Shown here: positions 24,693 through 33,245 of the stretch, one piece after another
How the letters are laid out: every line of letters begins with the position of its first letter
How positions within the stretch are numbered: the stretch's first letter is position 1
From: Kordiimonadales bacterium IMCC3096
GTDB lineage: Bacteria > Pseudomonadota > Alphaproteobacteria > Minwuiales > Minwuiaceae
NCBI GenBank assembly: GCA_016865035.1
Contig: CP018227.1
Span: forward strand, 1,334,001 to 1,398,000
Length of the DNA stretch: 64,000 nucleotides
Direction: 5' to 3'
Made by a program: the position numbers and the translations under genes
Notes under the pieces: model-generated
What the model was told of the DNA's origin: nothing
The model's input: only the letters and a program-made list of their open reading frames with translations
Databases searched by the model: none

Positions 24693-25542
24693 TGCGATAG
24701 CGCACGACGCGGTCGTTGCCCGAGTCCGATATCCAGACCAGATCGCCATGGACCTCCACGCCCTCCGGCGTGGTGAACTGGTTCGGTCCCTTGCCCGGGC
24801 GTCCGGTGCCCAGGGTCAGCAGCAGTTCACCCTCGGCCGAGATGACCTTGACCTGATGGTTGTTCTTGTCTGCGGCGATGACCGTCCCGTCCGGCAACAC
24901 ATCCTGATAACGCACACCATTGAAGGCATAGGCCGTGCCGGACCATTCCTTCAGGATCTCGAGATCCGGTGAGAGCAGCAGCATGCGGTCGTTGCCCGCA
25001 TCGGCCAGCCAGATATTGCCGTCCGGCGTCCATTCCAGATCGTGCGGCGACCGCAGCCCCTTCAGTTCGCCGACCACCACACCCTCCCGATAGACCACCA
25101 CATTGTGCGACCAGGCCCCCGCGACATAGATGCGGCCATCCGGGCCAGCCAGCACACCCTCCGGCCCACGCACCCGCTCCGACAGTTCGCCGACCAGGGT
25201 CCCCCTTGTGCCGTCGAGTTCGTAGATCGTCACCCGGTTGTTGTGCGTATCGGCAACATGCAGCCGCCCGTCGGCATCGAAGTCGACATCATGGGTGCCG
25301 GACTGATGATCGGCACCGAAACTGCCGACCACCGCCAGGCTGGCCGGATCGAGGAATGCCACACGATTGTTTCCCACGTCGGAGACCAGCAGGTACTTCT
25401 GTCCGGCATCCAGTTTCAGGTCATGGGGATTGTCGAGCACCGCCGCGCTCGCCGCCTCGAAACGCAACTCGAAGGCCTGCGCCAGGCCAGGTGCCAGCAG
25501 TAGCGTGAGAGAAAGCGCCGTTGCAGTGATGATGGAACGCAT
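24679..25542 (-). CDS. Secreted NHL-repeat beta-propeller protein
   Basis: A 287-residue protein with a signal peptide (residues 1-23, ending L-A-Q-A). Repeated NHL blades follow: V-S-D-V-G-N-N-R-V-A, V-A-D-T-H-N-N-R-V-T, L-A-D-A-G-N-D-R-M-L and I-S-D-S-G-N-D-R-V-V. The family forms six-bladed propellers used for binding or as lyase scaffolds; no catalytic residues were recognised. Periplasmic or extracellular. It stands just upstream of a secreted histidine phosphatase on the same strand. Confidence 0.82.
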   Translation of the reverse strand: MRSIITATALSLTLLLAPGLAQAFELRFEAASAAVLDNPHDLKLDAGQKYLLVSDVGNNRVAFLDPASLAVVGSFGADHQSGTHDVDFDADGRLHVADTHNNRVTIYELDGTRGTLVGELSERVRGPEGVLAGPDGRIYVAGAWSHNVVVYREGVVVGELKGLRSPHDLEWTPDGNIWLADAGNDRMLLLSPDLEILKEWSGTAYAFNGVRYQDVLPDGTVIAADKNNHQVKVISAEGELLLTLGTGRPGKGPNQFTTPEGVEVHGDLVWISDSGNDRVVRYRIIRD

Positions 25543-25560
25543 AGAGACCTCCCTACCCGG

Positions 25561-26127
25561 TCAGATGGAGCCGAGAACCTCGATTGTTCCATCCTTCGCG
25601 ACGCGCATGAACAGCATTTCACCCGATCGGGTGCTCTGGCCTGTGAGCGCGCGGATGTTGACCTGATGGCTGACCAGGACCAGCGGACCGTCGCCCTCCC
25701 ATTCCGTCAGCCAGGCACGGAGGTCATCTATCTGTGCCTCCTGCCTCTCCCATTCGCGAAAGAAGGAGTTCAGTGCCGGCAGGATCGTGACGTCCCCCAG
25801 GCCCAGCAGTTCGGCGGTTTCGCGACAGCGGCACCAGGCGCTCGAGTAGACCGTTGCCGATGATATTCCGGCGGCGCGGAAGCGCTCCCCGATCCCGCGC
25901 GACTGCGCACGGCCCGCCGCATCCAGATTGCGCTGCGTCGTGCAGTCGGTGACATCGAATTCGGCAGGGTCGCCAACACCCGGTGCCAGTGCGTGACGCA
26001 TGATGATGATGGCCTCGCCCTCGCGCGCGGCCTGCCACAAGGCGGCCTCATCCGCGGCCCGTGCGCCGAGCGGCAGCGTCAGCCCGACCGCGAGCAGAAG
26101 CGCGGCCAGGCGATTGAACATGTTCAT
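25561..26127 (-). CDS. Secreted histidine-phosphatase family protein
   Basis: A 188-residue protein with a signal peptide (residues 1-24, ending A-R-A-A). The phosphoglycerate-mutase-like active site appears as I-I-I-M-R-H-A-L-A-P-G, which contains the catalytic R-H. A downstream S-S-A-W-C-R-C-R-E-T-A-E segment supplies the second arginine, and L-V-L-V-S-H-Q-V-N-I holds the second histidine. It should hydrolyse a periplasmic phosphoester. Its start overlaps the stop of the DUF2783 gene by 4 bp. Confidence 0.82.
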   Translation of the reverse strand: MNMFNRLAALLLAVGLTLPLGARAADEAALWQAAREGEAIIIMRHALAPGVGDPAEFDVTDCTTQRNLDAAGRAQSRGIGERFRAAGISSATVYSSAWCRCRETAELLGLGDVTILPALNSFFREWERQEAQIDDLRAWLTEWEGDGPLVLVSHQVNIRALTGQSTRSGEMLFMRVAKDGTIEVLGSI

Positions 26128-26336
26128 TTCCGGTTCTCCAGACCCTTGCGAGCGGCTTCGATTGCCTCTCTCAATACGGTCCGGTCGCCGATATGGTTTG
26201 CCAGCAGAAGGTTCAGCCGTGCGGAAAAGGCCAGCGCATCGTCGGGCGACAGCCGTTGCACCGCGTCGATCAGTTCCTGATAGAAGCCATCCGGATCGCT
26301 GATGCAGGGCTCATGTTTCAGACTGCTCATCAGCAT
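26124..26336 (-). CDS. DUF2783 protein
   Basis: A 70-residue helical protein with the family pattern D-P-D-G-F-Y-Q-E-L-I-D-A and A-F-S-A-R-L-N-L-L-L-A-N-H-I-G-D. DUF2783 genes characteristically follow FAD-dependent aromatic hydroxylase genes, as here, where its start overlaps the hydroxylase stop (A-T-G-C-T-G-A). Translational coupling suggests an accessory to that enzyme. Function unknown. Confidence 0.78.
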   Translation of the reverse strand: MLMSSLKHEPCISDPDGFYQELIDAVQRLSPDDALAFSARLNLLLANHIGDRTVLREAIEAARKGLENRK

Positions 26337-27934
26337 TCTCCCCTGATCTTCGCCAGCGCCCCGAGGATGGTTGCCGGATCCGGCGTGCGCCAGCAGGCCA
26401 TGACATGCTGGTCCGGGCGGACGAGCACGACGGCGTTGTCCCGAACACCGAAGGCCGCGGCGATGCTGCCGTCGCTGTCGCGGAAATCCTGACCGGCATG
26501 CAACAGCCGCAATCCCAGGGGGGAGTCCACATGGAGTTCCGCGTTCGCCGGACCGAAGCAGAGCAGCGTGAACCCATCCCCCAGAATGTCCGTCAGATGG
26601 CTGACCGCGGCGTTGTCGGGAACCGACAGCGGCAGCGCCGGAACCGGGCTGCCCGGTCGCACGCTGCCCCGCAGTTCGTCGGCACCGTTCAGGCTGCTCT
26701 CCGTCAGGTGGGCCGGAACGGAGAGACGACCGGAATTGACCAGTGTTCGGGCAAAGGGGAAATCGCGGGCGAGATCGAGGACGGCATTGCGATAGACCTC
26801 CGACACGGGGGTCTTCGGGGTAATGAAGTCGGTGGCGCGGGTCGAGTTCAGGATGTTCTCGGCAGCGGCAAAGCGGCGTTCATCGTCGTAGCTGTCGAGC
26901 AGCGCCTGCCCCGCGCGGCCCTGAACCACCAGCGCCAGCTTCCAGCCCAGATTGTCGGCATCCTGCACGCCGCCATTGCCGCCACGGGCCCCGAAGGGAC
27001 TGACCTGATGCGCGGCATCGCCGATGAACAGCACCCGGTCGTGGCGATAGCGTTCGATGGAGCGGCACTGGAAGGTGTAGAGCGATTTCCATTCCAGCTC
27101 GAACGGCGTGTCCGGTCCGATCATGCGGCGGATGCGGGCGAAGACATTCTCGTCGCGCAGTTCCTCGTCGCGATCCACGTTCCAGCCAAGCTGGAAGTCC
27201 AGACGCCAGACATTGTCCGACTGGCGATGCATCAGTGCCGATGCCTCCGGCCCCCATGGCGGATCGAAGTAGAAGCGGCGGATCGCCGGTCCCTCCCGCT
27301 GCATGATGATGTCGGCGATCAGGAAATGGTCCTCGAACACCTGGCCGGAAAAACTCAGCCCCATCTGCCTGCGGATGGTGGAGCGTACTCCGTCCGCCGC
27401 GACCAGCCAGTCACAGGGTTGCGTGTAGATGCCATCCGGCGTTTCCACAGTCAGGCAAACACCCGCCGGAGCGGTCTCCAGACCGGTGACCCGGTGGCAC
27501 CAGCGCAGCTCGATCAGCGGCTGTTGCATCGCCTGCTCGACCAGGAACTGTTCCACATAGTACTGCTGGATATTGATGAAGGCCGGGAACTTGGAGTGCG
27601 GATTCTCCTGCATGTTGAAGGCATAGAGCCGTTCGCCGCGATAGAAGACGTGCCCCTCGTTCCAGGTCACGCCCTTCGCCATCATCGGTGCCGCAACCCC
27701 CAGGCGGTCCCAGATCTCCAGCGTCCGCTTGGCCTGGCAGATGGCCCGGCTGCCATCCGATACGGTGTTGTCCTCGTCCAGCACAACGGACGCCACGCCC
27801 CGTTGCGCCAGGTCCAGCGCCATGGTCAGGCCCACCTGCCCGCCCCCGACGATGACCACCTGCGCCGTTGGCGCGAGACCGTCGGCGAAGGCGGGCGGAT
27901 GGTAGGGATAGACAGGATACTGGTAGGTCGCCAT
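26330..27934 (-). CDS. FAD-dependent aromatic hydroxylase (MhpA/PobA-like class A monooxygenase)
   Basis: A 534-residue class A flavoprotein monooxygenase. The FAD motifs are V-V-I-V-G-G-G-Q-V-G-L near residue 27, D-W-L-V-A-A-D-G-V-R-S (DG motif), and V-L-F-I-G-D-A-A-H-Q-V-S-P-F-G-A-R-G-G-N. A C-terminal thioredoxin-like domain with no obvious redox cysteines is also typical. The closest named class is the 3-(3-hydroxyphenyl)propionate/3-hydroxycinnamate hydroxylase group. It is the last main enzyme of a paaK-paaI-enoyl-CoA hydratase operon, so it probably introduces a hydroxyl into the aromatic acid or a ring-derived intermediate. Substrate undetermined. Confidence 0.88.
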   Translation of the reverse strand: MATYQYPVYPYHPPAFADGLAPTAQVVIVGGGQVGLTMALDLAQRGVASVVLDEDNTVSDGSRAICQAKRTLEIWDRLGVAAPMMAKGVTWNEGHVFYRGERLYAFNMQENPHSKFPAFINIQQYYVEQFLVEQAMQQPLIELRWCHRVTGLETAPAGVCLTVETPDGIYTQPCDWLVAADGVRSTIRRQMGLSFSGQVFEDHFLIADIIMQREGPAIRRFYFDPPWGPEASALMHRQSDNVWRLDFQLGWNVDRDEELRDENVFARIRRMIGPDTPFELEWKSLYTFQCRSIERYRHDRVLFIGDAAHQVSPFGARGGNGGVQDADNLGWKLALVVQGRAGQALLDSYDDERRFAAAENILNSTRATDFITPKTPVSEVYRNAVLDLARDFPFARTLVNSGRLSVPAHLTESSLNGADELRGSVRPGSPVPALPLSVPDNAAVSHLTDILGDGFTLLCFGPANAELHVDSPLGLRLLHAGQDFRDSDGSIAAAFGVRDNAVVLVRPDQHVMACWRTPDPATILGALAKIRGEC

Positions 27935-27952
27935 GGGCCCTGTTCCCTTCCC

Positions 27953-29257
27953 TCAGCCCTTCGGTCGGTTGTCGACGATGCGCTGCGCCTTGCCCATGGA
28001 CCGGGCAACCCCGCCCACGTCCTGCAGGTCGATATGTGCGGACAGGCCGCACATGGTCTTGATGCGGTGCGCCAGATGCTGCGCCGCCGCCTTGCAGGCT
28101 GCACCGTCACCGGCGACATCAGGTTTCGGCTCCACACGGACGGTCAGTTCGTCGAGGTTTCCGGGCCGGTCCACCTGCAACTGGTAGTGCGGGCTGAGCC
28201 GGTCATCCTGCAACAGCAGTTCCTCGATCTGGGTCGGGAACAGGTTCACGCCGCGGATGATGAGCATGTCGTCGGACCGGCCGGTGATCTTCTCGATACG
28301 GCGGTGGCTGCGGGCGGTTCCGGGCAGCAGGCGTGTCAGGTCACGCGTGCGATAGCGCACCATCGGCAGGGCCTGCTTCGTCATCGTGGTGATCACCAGT
28401 TCACCGAACTCCCCGTCCGGCAGCACCTCGCCCGTCTCCGGATTGATGATCTCCGGGTAGAAGTGGTCTTCCCAGATGTGCAGGCCGTCCTTGGTCTCGA
28501 GGCATTCGACCGCAACACCCGGCCCCATGATCTCCGACAGGCCGAAGATATCGACCGCCTGCATTCCGGCACGCCCCTCGATCTCCGTGCGCATCTGTTC
28601 CGTCCAGGGCTCCGCCCCGAAGATCCCGATCTCCAGCGGACTGGCCGCCGGGTCCAGACCCATGCGTTCCATCTCGTCGGCGATGGCCAGCATGTAGCTC
28701 GGCGTCACCATGATGACGCGCGCGCCGAAGTCATGGATCAGCTGGACCTGCTTCTCCGTCTGCCCGCCGGACATGGGCACTACGGAACATCCCAGCCGCT
28801 CCGCCCCGTAATGCGCGCCCAGCCCGCCCGTGAACAGGCCATAGCCATAGGCAACATGAACGATGTCGCCGGGTCGGCCGCCCGCGGCACGGATCGACCG
28901 CGCCATCAGGTCCGCCCAGTTGTCGATGTCGGTCTGGGTATAGCCGACGACCGTCGGCTTGCCCGTCGTGCCGGAGGACGCATGAATGCGCACCACCTGC
29001 TCACGCGGGACTGCGAACATGCCGAACGGATAATTGTCCCGCAGGTCGGTCTTCACGGTGAAGGGGAATTTCGCCAGATCGGAAAGCTGTTTCATGTCGT
29101 CGGGATGCGCGCCCGCCGCATCGAAGGCGCTGCGGAAATGCGGCACGTTCTCCCAGGCATGGCGCAGGGACCACTGCAACTGCCGCAGCTGCAGGGCCGC
29201 CAGTTCGTCGCGGCTGGCGTTCTCGATCGGGTCCGGGTTGGCTCTCGGGTCGGTCAT
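27953..29257 (-). CDS. paaK: Phenylacetate-CoA ligase family (PaaK-like)
   Basis: A 434-residue AMP-forming ligase that activates phenylacetate or another aromatic acid to its CoA thioester. It has the PaaK P-loop I-H-A-S-S-G-T-T-G-K-P-T-V-V-G-Y-T, the Y-G-Y-G-L-F-T-G-G-L-G-A-H-Y-G-A-E core and a hinge D-D-M-L-I-I-R-G-V-N-L-F-P. The start at 29257 gives the usual PaaK length. The window lacks the paaABCDE epoxidase, so another aromatic acid may be the real substrate. Confidence 0.88.
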   Translation of the reverse strand: MTDPRANPDPIENASRDELAALQLRQLQWSLRHAWENVPHFRSAFDAAGAHPDDMKQLSDLAKFPFTVKTDLRDNYPFGMFAVPREQVVRIHASSGTTGKPTVVGYTQTDIDNWADLMARSIRAAGGRPGDIVHVAYGYGLFTGGLGAHYGAERLGCSVVPMSGGQTEKQVQLIHDFGARVIMVTPSYMLAIADEMERMGLDPAASPLEIGIFGAEPWTEQMRTEIEGRAGMQAVDIFGLSEIMGPGVAVECLETKDGLHIWEDHFYPEIINPETGEVLPDGEFGELVITTMTKQALPMVRYRTRDLTRLLPGTARSHRRIEKITGRSDDMLIIRGVNLFPTQIEELLLQDDRLSPHYQLQVDRPGNLDELTVRVEPKPDVAGDGAACKAAAQHLAHRIKTMCGLSAHIDLQDVGGVARSMGKAQRIVDNRPKG

Positions 29258-29276
29258 TGCTTCTCTTCTCTGCAGA

Positions 29277-29735
29277 TCAGTGCGCTGCGGGCGCTTCGGG
29301 AACCAGCGTGCCGCCGATGGTTGCGGAGTTGCCCCGGAAGACGGCGACCTTCTCGTCACGCTGGTTCACGACTGTCACATCGTAGATGCCGCTGCGACGG
29401 CCCCGCGAGATCTCCTCCGCCGTTGCGGTCAGCACGTCACCGGCACGGGTCGGGCGCAGGAAAGTGACCTGCGCCGTCTGCGCGACCGCACTCTGGTTAT
29501 GGGAGTTGCAGGCATAGGCAAATGCCGTGTCGGCAAGGGTGAAGGTCATGCCGCCGTGCCCCATGTCGTGGCCGTTCAGCATCTCGCGGCGCACGACCAT
29601 GCGCAGCACCGACCGGCCCGGTGCTACCGAGACCACGTGAATGCCAAGGCGACGGGCGGCGCGGTCGGACTCCATCATGACCTCCGCCGCCGCCTCGGCC
29701 AGGCGCTGGGCGTCGGGCGGTGCCGTATCCGCCAC
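29277..29735 (-). CDS. paaI: PaaI-type hot-dog thioesterase
   Basis: A 152-residue acyl-CoA thioesterase. The active-site strand and helix read G-H-D-M-G-H-G-G-M-T-F-T-L-A-D-T-A-F-A, matching the HGG-x-x-x-x-L-A-D signature of PaaI. It rescues CoA from dead-end intermediates of aromatic-CoA breakdown. It lies 2 bp after paaG and 19 bp before paaK. Confidence 0.9.
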   Translation of the reverse strand: MADTAPPDAQRLAEAAAEVMMESDRAARRLGIHVVSVAPGRSVLRMVVRREMLNGHDMGHGGMTFTLADTAFAYACNSHNQSAVAQTAQVTFLRPTRAGDVLTATAEEISRGRRSGIYDVTVVNQRDEKVAVFRGNSATIGGTLVPEAPAAH

Positions 29736-29737
29736 GC

Positions 29738-30529
29738 TCAGCGCCCCTTGAAGTCGGCCGGGCGCTTCTCCAGGAAGGCACTGACGCCTTCCGCAAAGTC
29801 CGCCGTACTGCCTGCGTCACGCTGATATTCGCGCTCCCAGTCAAGCTGGGTATCCAGCGTGTGGGTGAAGGCGTTCTGCACCGCATTGCGGATCAGACCC
29901 AGACCACGGGTCGGCCCTTTCGCCAGCTTCTGCAGGACGGCCTCGCCCTCCGCTGCCAGCGCATCGTCATCCACGGCCTTCCAGACCAGACCCCAGTCGG
30001 CGGCCTCGTCGGCGGAGATCTTCTCCCCCAGCAGGGCCATGCCCAGTGCGCGGGCGCGCCCGACCATGCGCGGCAGATACCAGGTCGACCCCGCATCCGG
30101 CACCAGGCCGATGTTGCAGAAGGCCTGCAGGAAGCTGGCGGACCGGGCGGCGATGATGATGTCGCAGGCCATCGCGAGGCTCATGCCCGCACCGGCGCAG
30201 GGGCCGTTCACCAGCGCCACGATCGGCTTCTCCGATGATCGCATGGTCTGGATCATCGGGTTGTAGGCGATCTCCAGCGTCTTCCCGGCGTCGAACTCCG
30301 GATCGCCCGGCTTCGGCCCAGCGGAGGAAAGGTCCGCCCCGGCGCAGAAACCGCGCCCGGCACCGGTAATGGCAATGGCCCGGACGGCGTCGTCCGCGCA
30401 GGCGGCTTCCACCGCCGAAGCGATCTCCAGCGGCATCAGCCCGGTGAAGGCGTTCAGTCGCTCGGGACGGTTGAGCGTGATCCGCGCGACATTGTCCTTC
30501 ACCTCGTAGAGGATGTGCTTGAATTCCAT
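29738..30529 (-). CDS. paaG: Enoyl-CoA hydratase/isomerase, PaaG-like
   Basis: A 263-residue crotonase. Oxyanion-hole segments are A-I-T-G-A-G-R-G-F-C-A-G-A-D-L and A-L-V-N-G-P-C-A-G-A-G-M-S-L-A. A D-A-G-S-T-W-Y-L-P-R segment carries the acid seen in PaaG-type ring-1,2-epoxyphenylacetyl-CoA isomerases. In the phenylacetate pathway PaaG forms the oxepin-CoA. Without paaABCDE here, a beta-oxidation-type role is equally possible. It is 27 bp downstream of a second crotonase gene. Confidence 0.82.
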   Translation of the reverse strand: MEFKHILYEVKDNVARITLNRPERLNAFTGLMPLEIASAVEAACADDAVRAIAITGAGRGFCAGADLSSAGPKPGDPEFDAGKTLEIAYNPMIQTMRSSEKPIVALVNGPCAGAGMSLAMACDIIIAARSASFLQAFCNIGLVPDAGSTWYLPRMVGRARALGMALLGEKISADEAADWGLVWKAVDDDALAAEGEAVLQKLAKGPTRGLGLIRNAVQNAFTHTLDTQLDWEREYQRDAGSTADFAEGVSAFLEKRPADFKGR

Positions 30530-30556
30530 GCTGTGAACTCTCCTGTAGTCGCTGTC

Positions 30557-31360
30557 TCAGCGGCCCCTGAAGGCCGGCTGGCGTTTCTCCATGAAGGCGC
30601 TGACACCTTCTGCAAAGTCGTGGGTGGCGCCGGCGGTGCGCTGCATCTCCCGCTCCTCCGCCAGTTGCTCGTCCAGGGTCGCGGTCTCCGCGTGACGCAG
30701 GGCCTGCTTGATCAGGTGATAGGCGCGGGTCGGCCCCTTCGCCATTCGCGCCGCCAGCTCGCCCGCCCGCGCAAGCAGCCTGTCATCGTAGGTGCATTCC
30801 CAGATCAGCCCCTGGCTGGCCGCATCCGGCGCAGACAGCCGGTCGCCGGACAGGGCCATGCCCAGGCCCCTGGCGCGCCCGCCATGATGCGGAAACAGCC
30901 ATGACCCGCCAAGGTCCGGCACGATGCCGAGGTTGGGACCGAACGTGAGCTGGAAATAGGCCGAACGGGCCGCAACGACGATGTCACAGGCCAGGGCCAG
31001 CGATGCGCCGCCACCTGCCGCCGGACCGTTCACCGCCGCTATGACCGGCTTCGACAGGCCGATGAGCGCGCGCATCATCGGATTGAACTCCGCTTCCATC
31101 ACGCTCGCGACCGCGTCGCCCGGTCGGCCATCACTGCCGGCGATGCGTTTCAGCAGACTGAGGTCGGCACCGGAGCAGAAGCCCCGCCCCGCACCTGTCA
31201 GCACCACGGCGCGAACGTCCCGGTCCCGCTCGGCCTTCTCGAAGGCATGCCAGAGCGCCATGGTCAGACCACGGTCGAGGCCGTTCAGGACCTCCGGTCG
31301 GTTCATCGTCAGCCACGCGACTCCGTTCCGCGTTTCGAAAAGCAAGGGTTCCTGAGCCAT
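30557..31360 (-). CDS. Enoyl-CoA hydratase/isomerase (second crotonase of the aromatic operon)
   Basis: A 267-residue crotonase paralogous to the next gene. Segments are V-L-T-G-A-G-R-G-F-C-S-G-A-D-L-S, A-A-V-N-G-P-A-A-G-G-G-A-S-L-A and I-V-P-D-L-G-G-S-W-L-F-P. The start at 31360 has a GGGAGGAA site nine bases upstream. First gene of the minus-strand aromatic operon. Two related crotonases plus PaaI suggest ring opening followed by beta-oxidation of the chain. Confidence 0.85.
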   Translation of the reverse strand: MAQEPLLFETRNGVAWLTMNRPEVLNGLDRGLTMALWHAFEKAERDRDVRAVVLTGAGRGFCSGADLSLLKRIAGSDGRPGDAVASVMEAEFNPMMRALIGLSKPVIAAVNGPAAGGGASLALACDIVVAARSAYFQLTFGPNLGIVPDLGGSWLFPHHGGRARGLGMALSGDRLSAPDAASQGLIWECTYDDRLLARAGELAARMAKGPTRAYHLIKQALRHAETATLDEQLAEEREMQRTAGATHDFAEGVSAFMEKRQPAFRGR

Positions 31361-31434
31361 CCAAATTCCTCCCTGCCCCGTATATGCCATGCGCGGGGGC
31401 CCTTCGAACAGGGTTCCTGCGTGCGCCTGAACAT

Positions 31435-31450
31435 GTTGAAACCAGTCAAC
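31435..31450. promoter_or_regulatory. Inverted repeat in the paa / ArsR divergent region
   Basis: A 16-bp inverted repeat (GTTGA at 31435-31439, TCAAC at 31446-31450) lies about 10 bp before the ArsR start codon, in the region shared with the minus-strand aromatic operon. The location suits autoregulation. Short arms make chance likely. Confidence 0.25.
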
Positions 31451-31460
31451 ACCGGATCAT

Positions 31461-31772
31461 ATGAACCAAATGGCCCATTCAGCAGACTTCCTGGATCGCA
31501 CTTTCGGTGCCCTCTCGGATCGTACACGGCGTGCCATGCTGCAGCGGCTGGCGCGGGGCGAAGCGACCGTGAGCGAACTGGCAGCGCCCTTTGACATGTC
31601 GATGCCAGCGATCACCAAGCATCTCAACGTCCTGGAACAGGCCGGGCTGATCCAGCGTCAGCGCGATGGCCGCATGAAACGGTGCAGTATCCGCGCCGAG
31701 GGACTGAAACCCGCAGAAGACTGGCTTACAGCCCAGGCGGGGCCCGGAAACGGCAGTCCCGACCGGGCCTGA
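31461..31772 (+). CDS. ArsR/SmtB-family transcriptional regulator
   Basis: A 103-residue winged-helix protein: F-G-A-L-S-D-R-T-R-R-A-M-L-Q-R-L, E-L-A-A-P-F-D-M-S-M-P-A-I-T-K-H-L-N-V-L (recognition helix) and I-Q-R-Q-R-D-G-R-M-K-R-C-S-I. No metal-binding C-x-C is present in the recognition helix, so it senses something other than arsenic or zinc. It is divergent from the crotonase/paa operon and precedes the transporter genes, so it likely controls one or both. An inverted repeat GTTGA-n6-TCAAC (31435-31450) lies in its leader. Confidence 0.85.
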   Translation: MNQMAHSADFLDRTFGALSDRTRRAMLQRLARGEATVSELAAPFDMSMPAITKHLNVLEQAGLIQRQRDGRMKRCSIRAEGLKPAEDWLTAQAGPGNGSPDRA

Positions 31773-31997
31773 AACACGTGCCGGGCGGGATGCGCTCACC
31801 GTGTCCTGAATTATAATGCATCGCATGCCGCATCCATCGACCGGCATGCTGCATGATATTGCACTAAGCCGATCTGACTGCTAGACAGGTCCGTCAATGA
31901 ACAGAAGCGGACAGGAAAGCTGTCGTCGTCTCCGACGAAAGCCGCTAGGCTCCGCCACGACAGGACAGGCGAAAGCAGAAAAGGGAGGCTTCGCAAG

Positions 31998-33167
31998 ATG
32001 CTGAAACGCACGATTACGCTTGCCGCAGGTGCGGCAATGCTGGCCACGACGGCCATGGCCGCGGATCCGGTGAAGATCGGTTTCGTGACCACCTTGTCCA
32101 AGGGTCCGGCGGTGCTGGGGCGCGACATGCGCGACGCAGCCGATCTGGCCATGGAGCACATCGGCGCCAGGATGGGCGGCCGCGATGTGGAGATCATCTA
32201 CAAGGATGACGAGATCAATCCCGGTATCGGCAAGAAGGTCACCGACGAACTGGTGCAGAAGGACCGCGTCGATTTCGTGACCGGCTATATCTGGAGCCAC
32301 GTGCTGCTGGCGTCCTACAAGTCGGTCATCGGCAATGGCCCGATGCTGATTTCCGCCAATGCCGGCCCGTCCCAGATCGCGGGCGAACTCTGCAACGAGG
32401 ATTTCTTCTCGACCTCCTGGCAGAACGACCAGACGCCGGAAGCCATGGGCGAGGTCCTGAACCAGCTCGGCATCAAGTCGATCTATGTCATGGCCCCGAA
32501 CTATGCCGCCGGCAAGAACATGGTCGCGGGCGTGGAGCGGACCTACAAGGGCGAGATCCTGGGCAAGGACTTCACCAAGTGGCCGGACCAGATCGACTTT
32601 TCCGCTGAACTTGCAAAGGCACGCGCGGCCAAGCCCGGCGCGGTCTTCGTGTTCTATCCCGGCGGTGCAGGCGTGCAGTTCCTGAAGCAGTACTCGCAGG
32701 CTGGCCTCAAGGAAACCATTCCGCTGTACACGGTGTTCACCGTTGACGCGATCAGCCTGCCGGTGGTCAAGGACCTGGCCGTGGGCAGCCTGGCCACGCA
32801 GATGTGGTCCCCCGACCTGGACAATGCCGCGAACAAGAAGTTCGTCGATGGCTTCAAGGCCAAGTATGGCCGCTATCCGTCGTTCTATGCCGCCCAGTCC
32901 TACGACGCGATCATGCTGATCAAGGCAGGCGTCGATGCGGTCAATGGCGATACGTCCGACAAGGCCGGCATGCGGGCCGCCATGAAGAAGGCCGACTTCG
33001 GCTCCGTCCGTGGCGCGTTCACCTATGGCAACAACAACTTCCCGATCCAGAACTTCTACCTGCGGGAAGCGATCAAGAATGATGCCGGTGAATACACCGT
33101 GAAGACGGTCAAGACCGTGTTCACCGCGTATCAGGACAGCTACCACAGCAAGTGCCCGATGAACTGA
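31998..33167 (+). CDS. Branched-chain-amino-acid/aromatic-type ABC transporter substrate-binding protein (LivK-like)
   Basis: Periplasmic binding protein of the LivK (type I) class, 389 residues. It has a signal peptide (1-22, ending T-A-M-A) and then V-K-I-G-F-V-T-T-L-S-K-G-P-A-V-L-G at the mature N-terminus. It heads the full LivKHMGF cassette. Members next to paaK-type genes often bind aromatic acids rather than branched-chain amino acids, so uptake of the substrate of the neighbouring CoA ligase is a reasonable inference. Confidence 0.87.
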   Translation: MLKRTITLAAGAAMLATTAMAADPVKIGFVTTLSKGPAVLGRDMRDAADLAMEHIGARMGGRDVEIIYKDDEINPGIGKKVTDELVQKDRVDFVTGYIWSHVLLASYKSVIGNGPMLISANAGPSQIAGELCNEDFFSTSWQNDQTPEAMGEVLNQLGIKSIYVMAPNYAAGKNMVAGVERTYKGEILGKDFTKWPDQIDFSAELAKARAAKPGAVFVFYPGGAGVQFLKQYSQAGLKETIPLYTVFTVDAISLPVVKDLAVGSLATQMWSPDLDNAANKKFVDGFKAKYGRYPSFYAAQSYDAIMLIKAGVDAVNGDTSDKAGMRAAMKKADFGSVRGAFTYGNNNFPIQNFYLREAIKNDAGEYTVKTVKTVFTAYQDSYHSKCPMN

Positions 33168-33245
33168 GGCACTTCACCGTATGCCGGGTTCCGGGGATCA
33201 CATGGTCCCCGGAACCTCGCGTCCGGTAGCCTCTGACGAGACGAC

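Noticed and set aside
26405-29467. 1020-codon open frame on the plus strand
   Set aside because: It is antisense to the FAD hydroxylase and PaaK genes, both with clear motifs. Its own translation is Arg/His/Gln-rich without domains, as expected from high-GC shadow frames.
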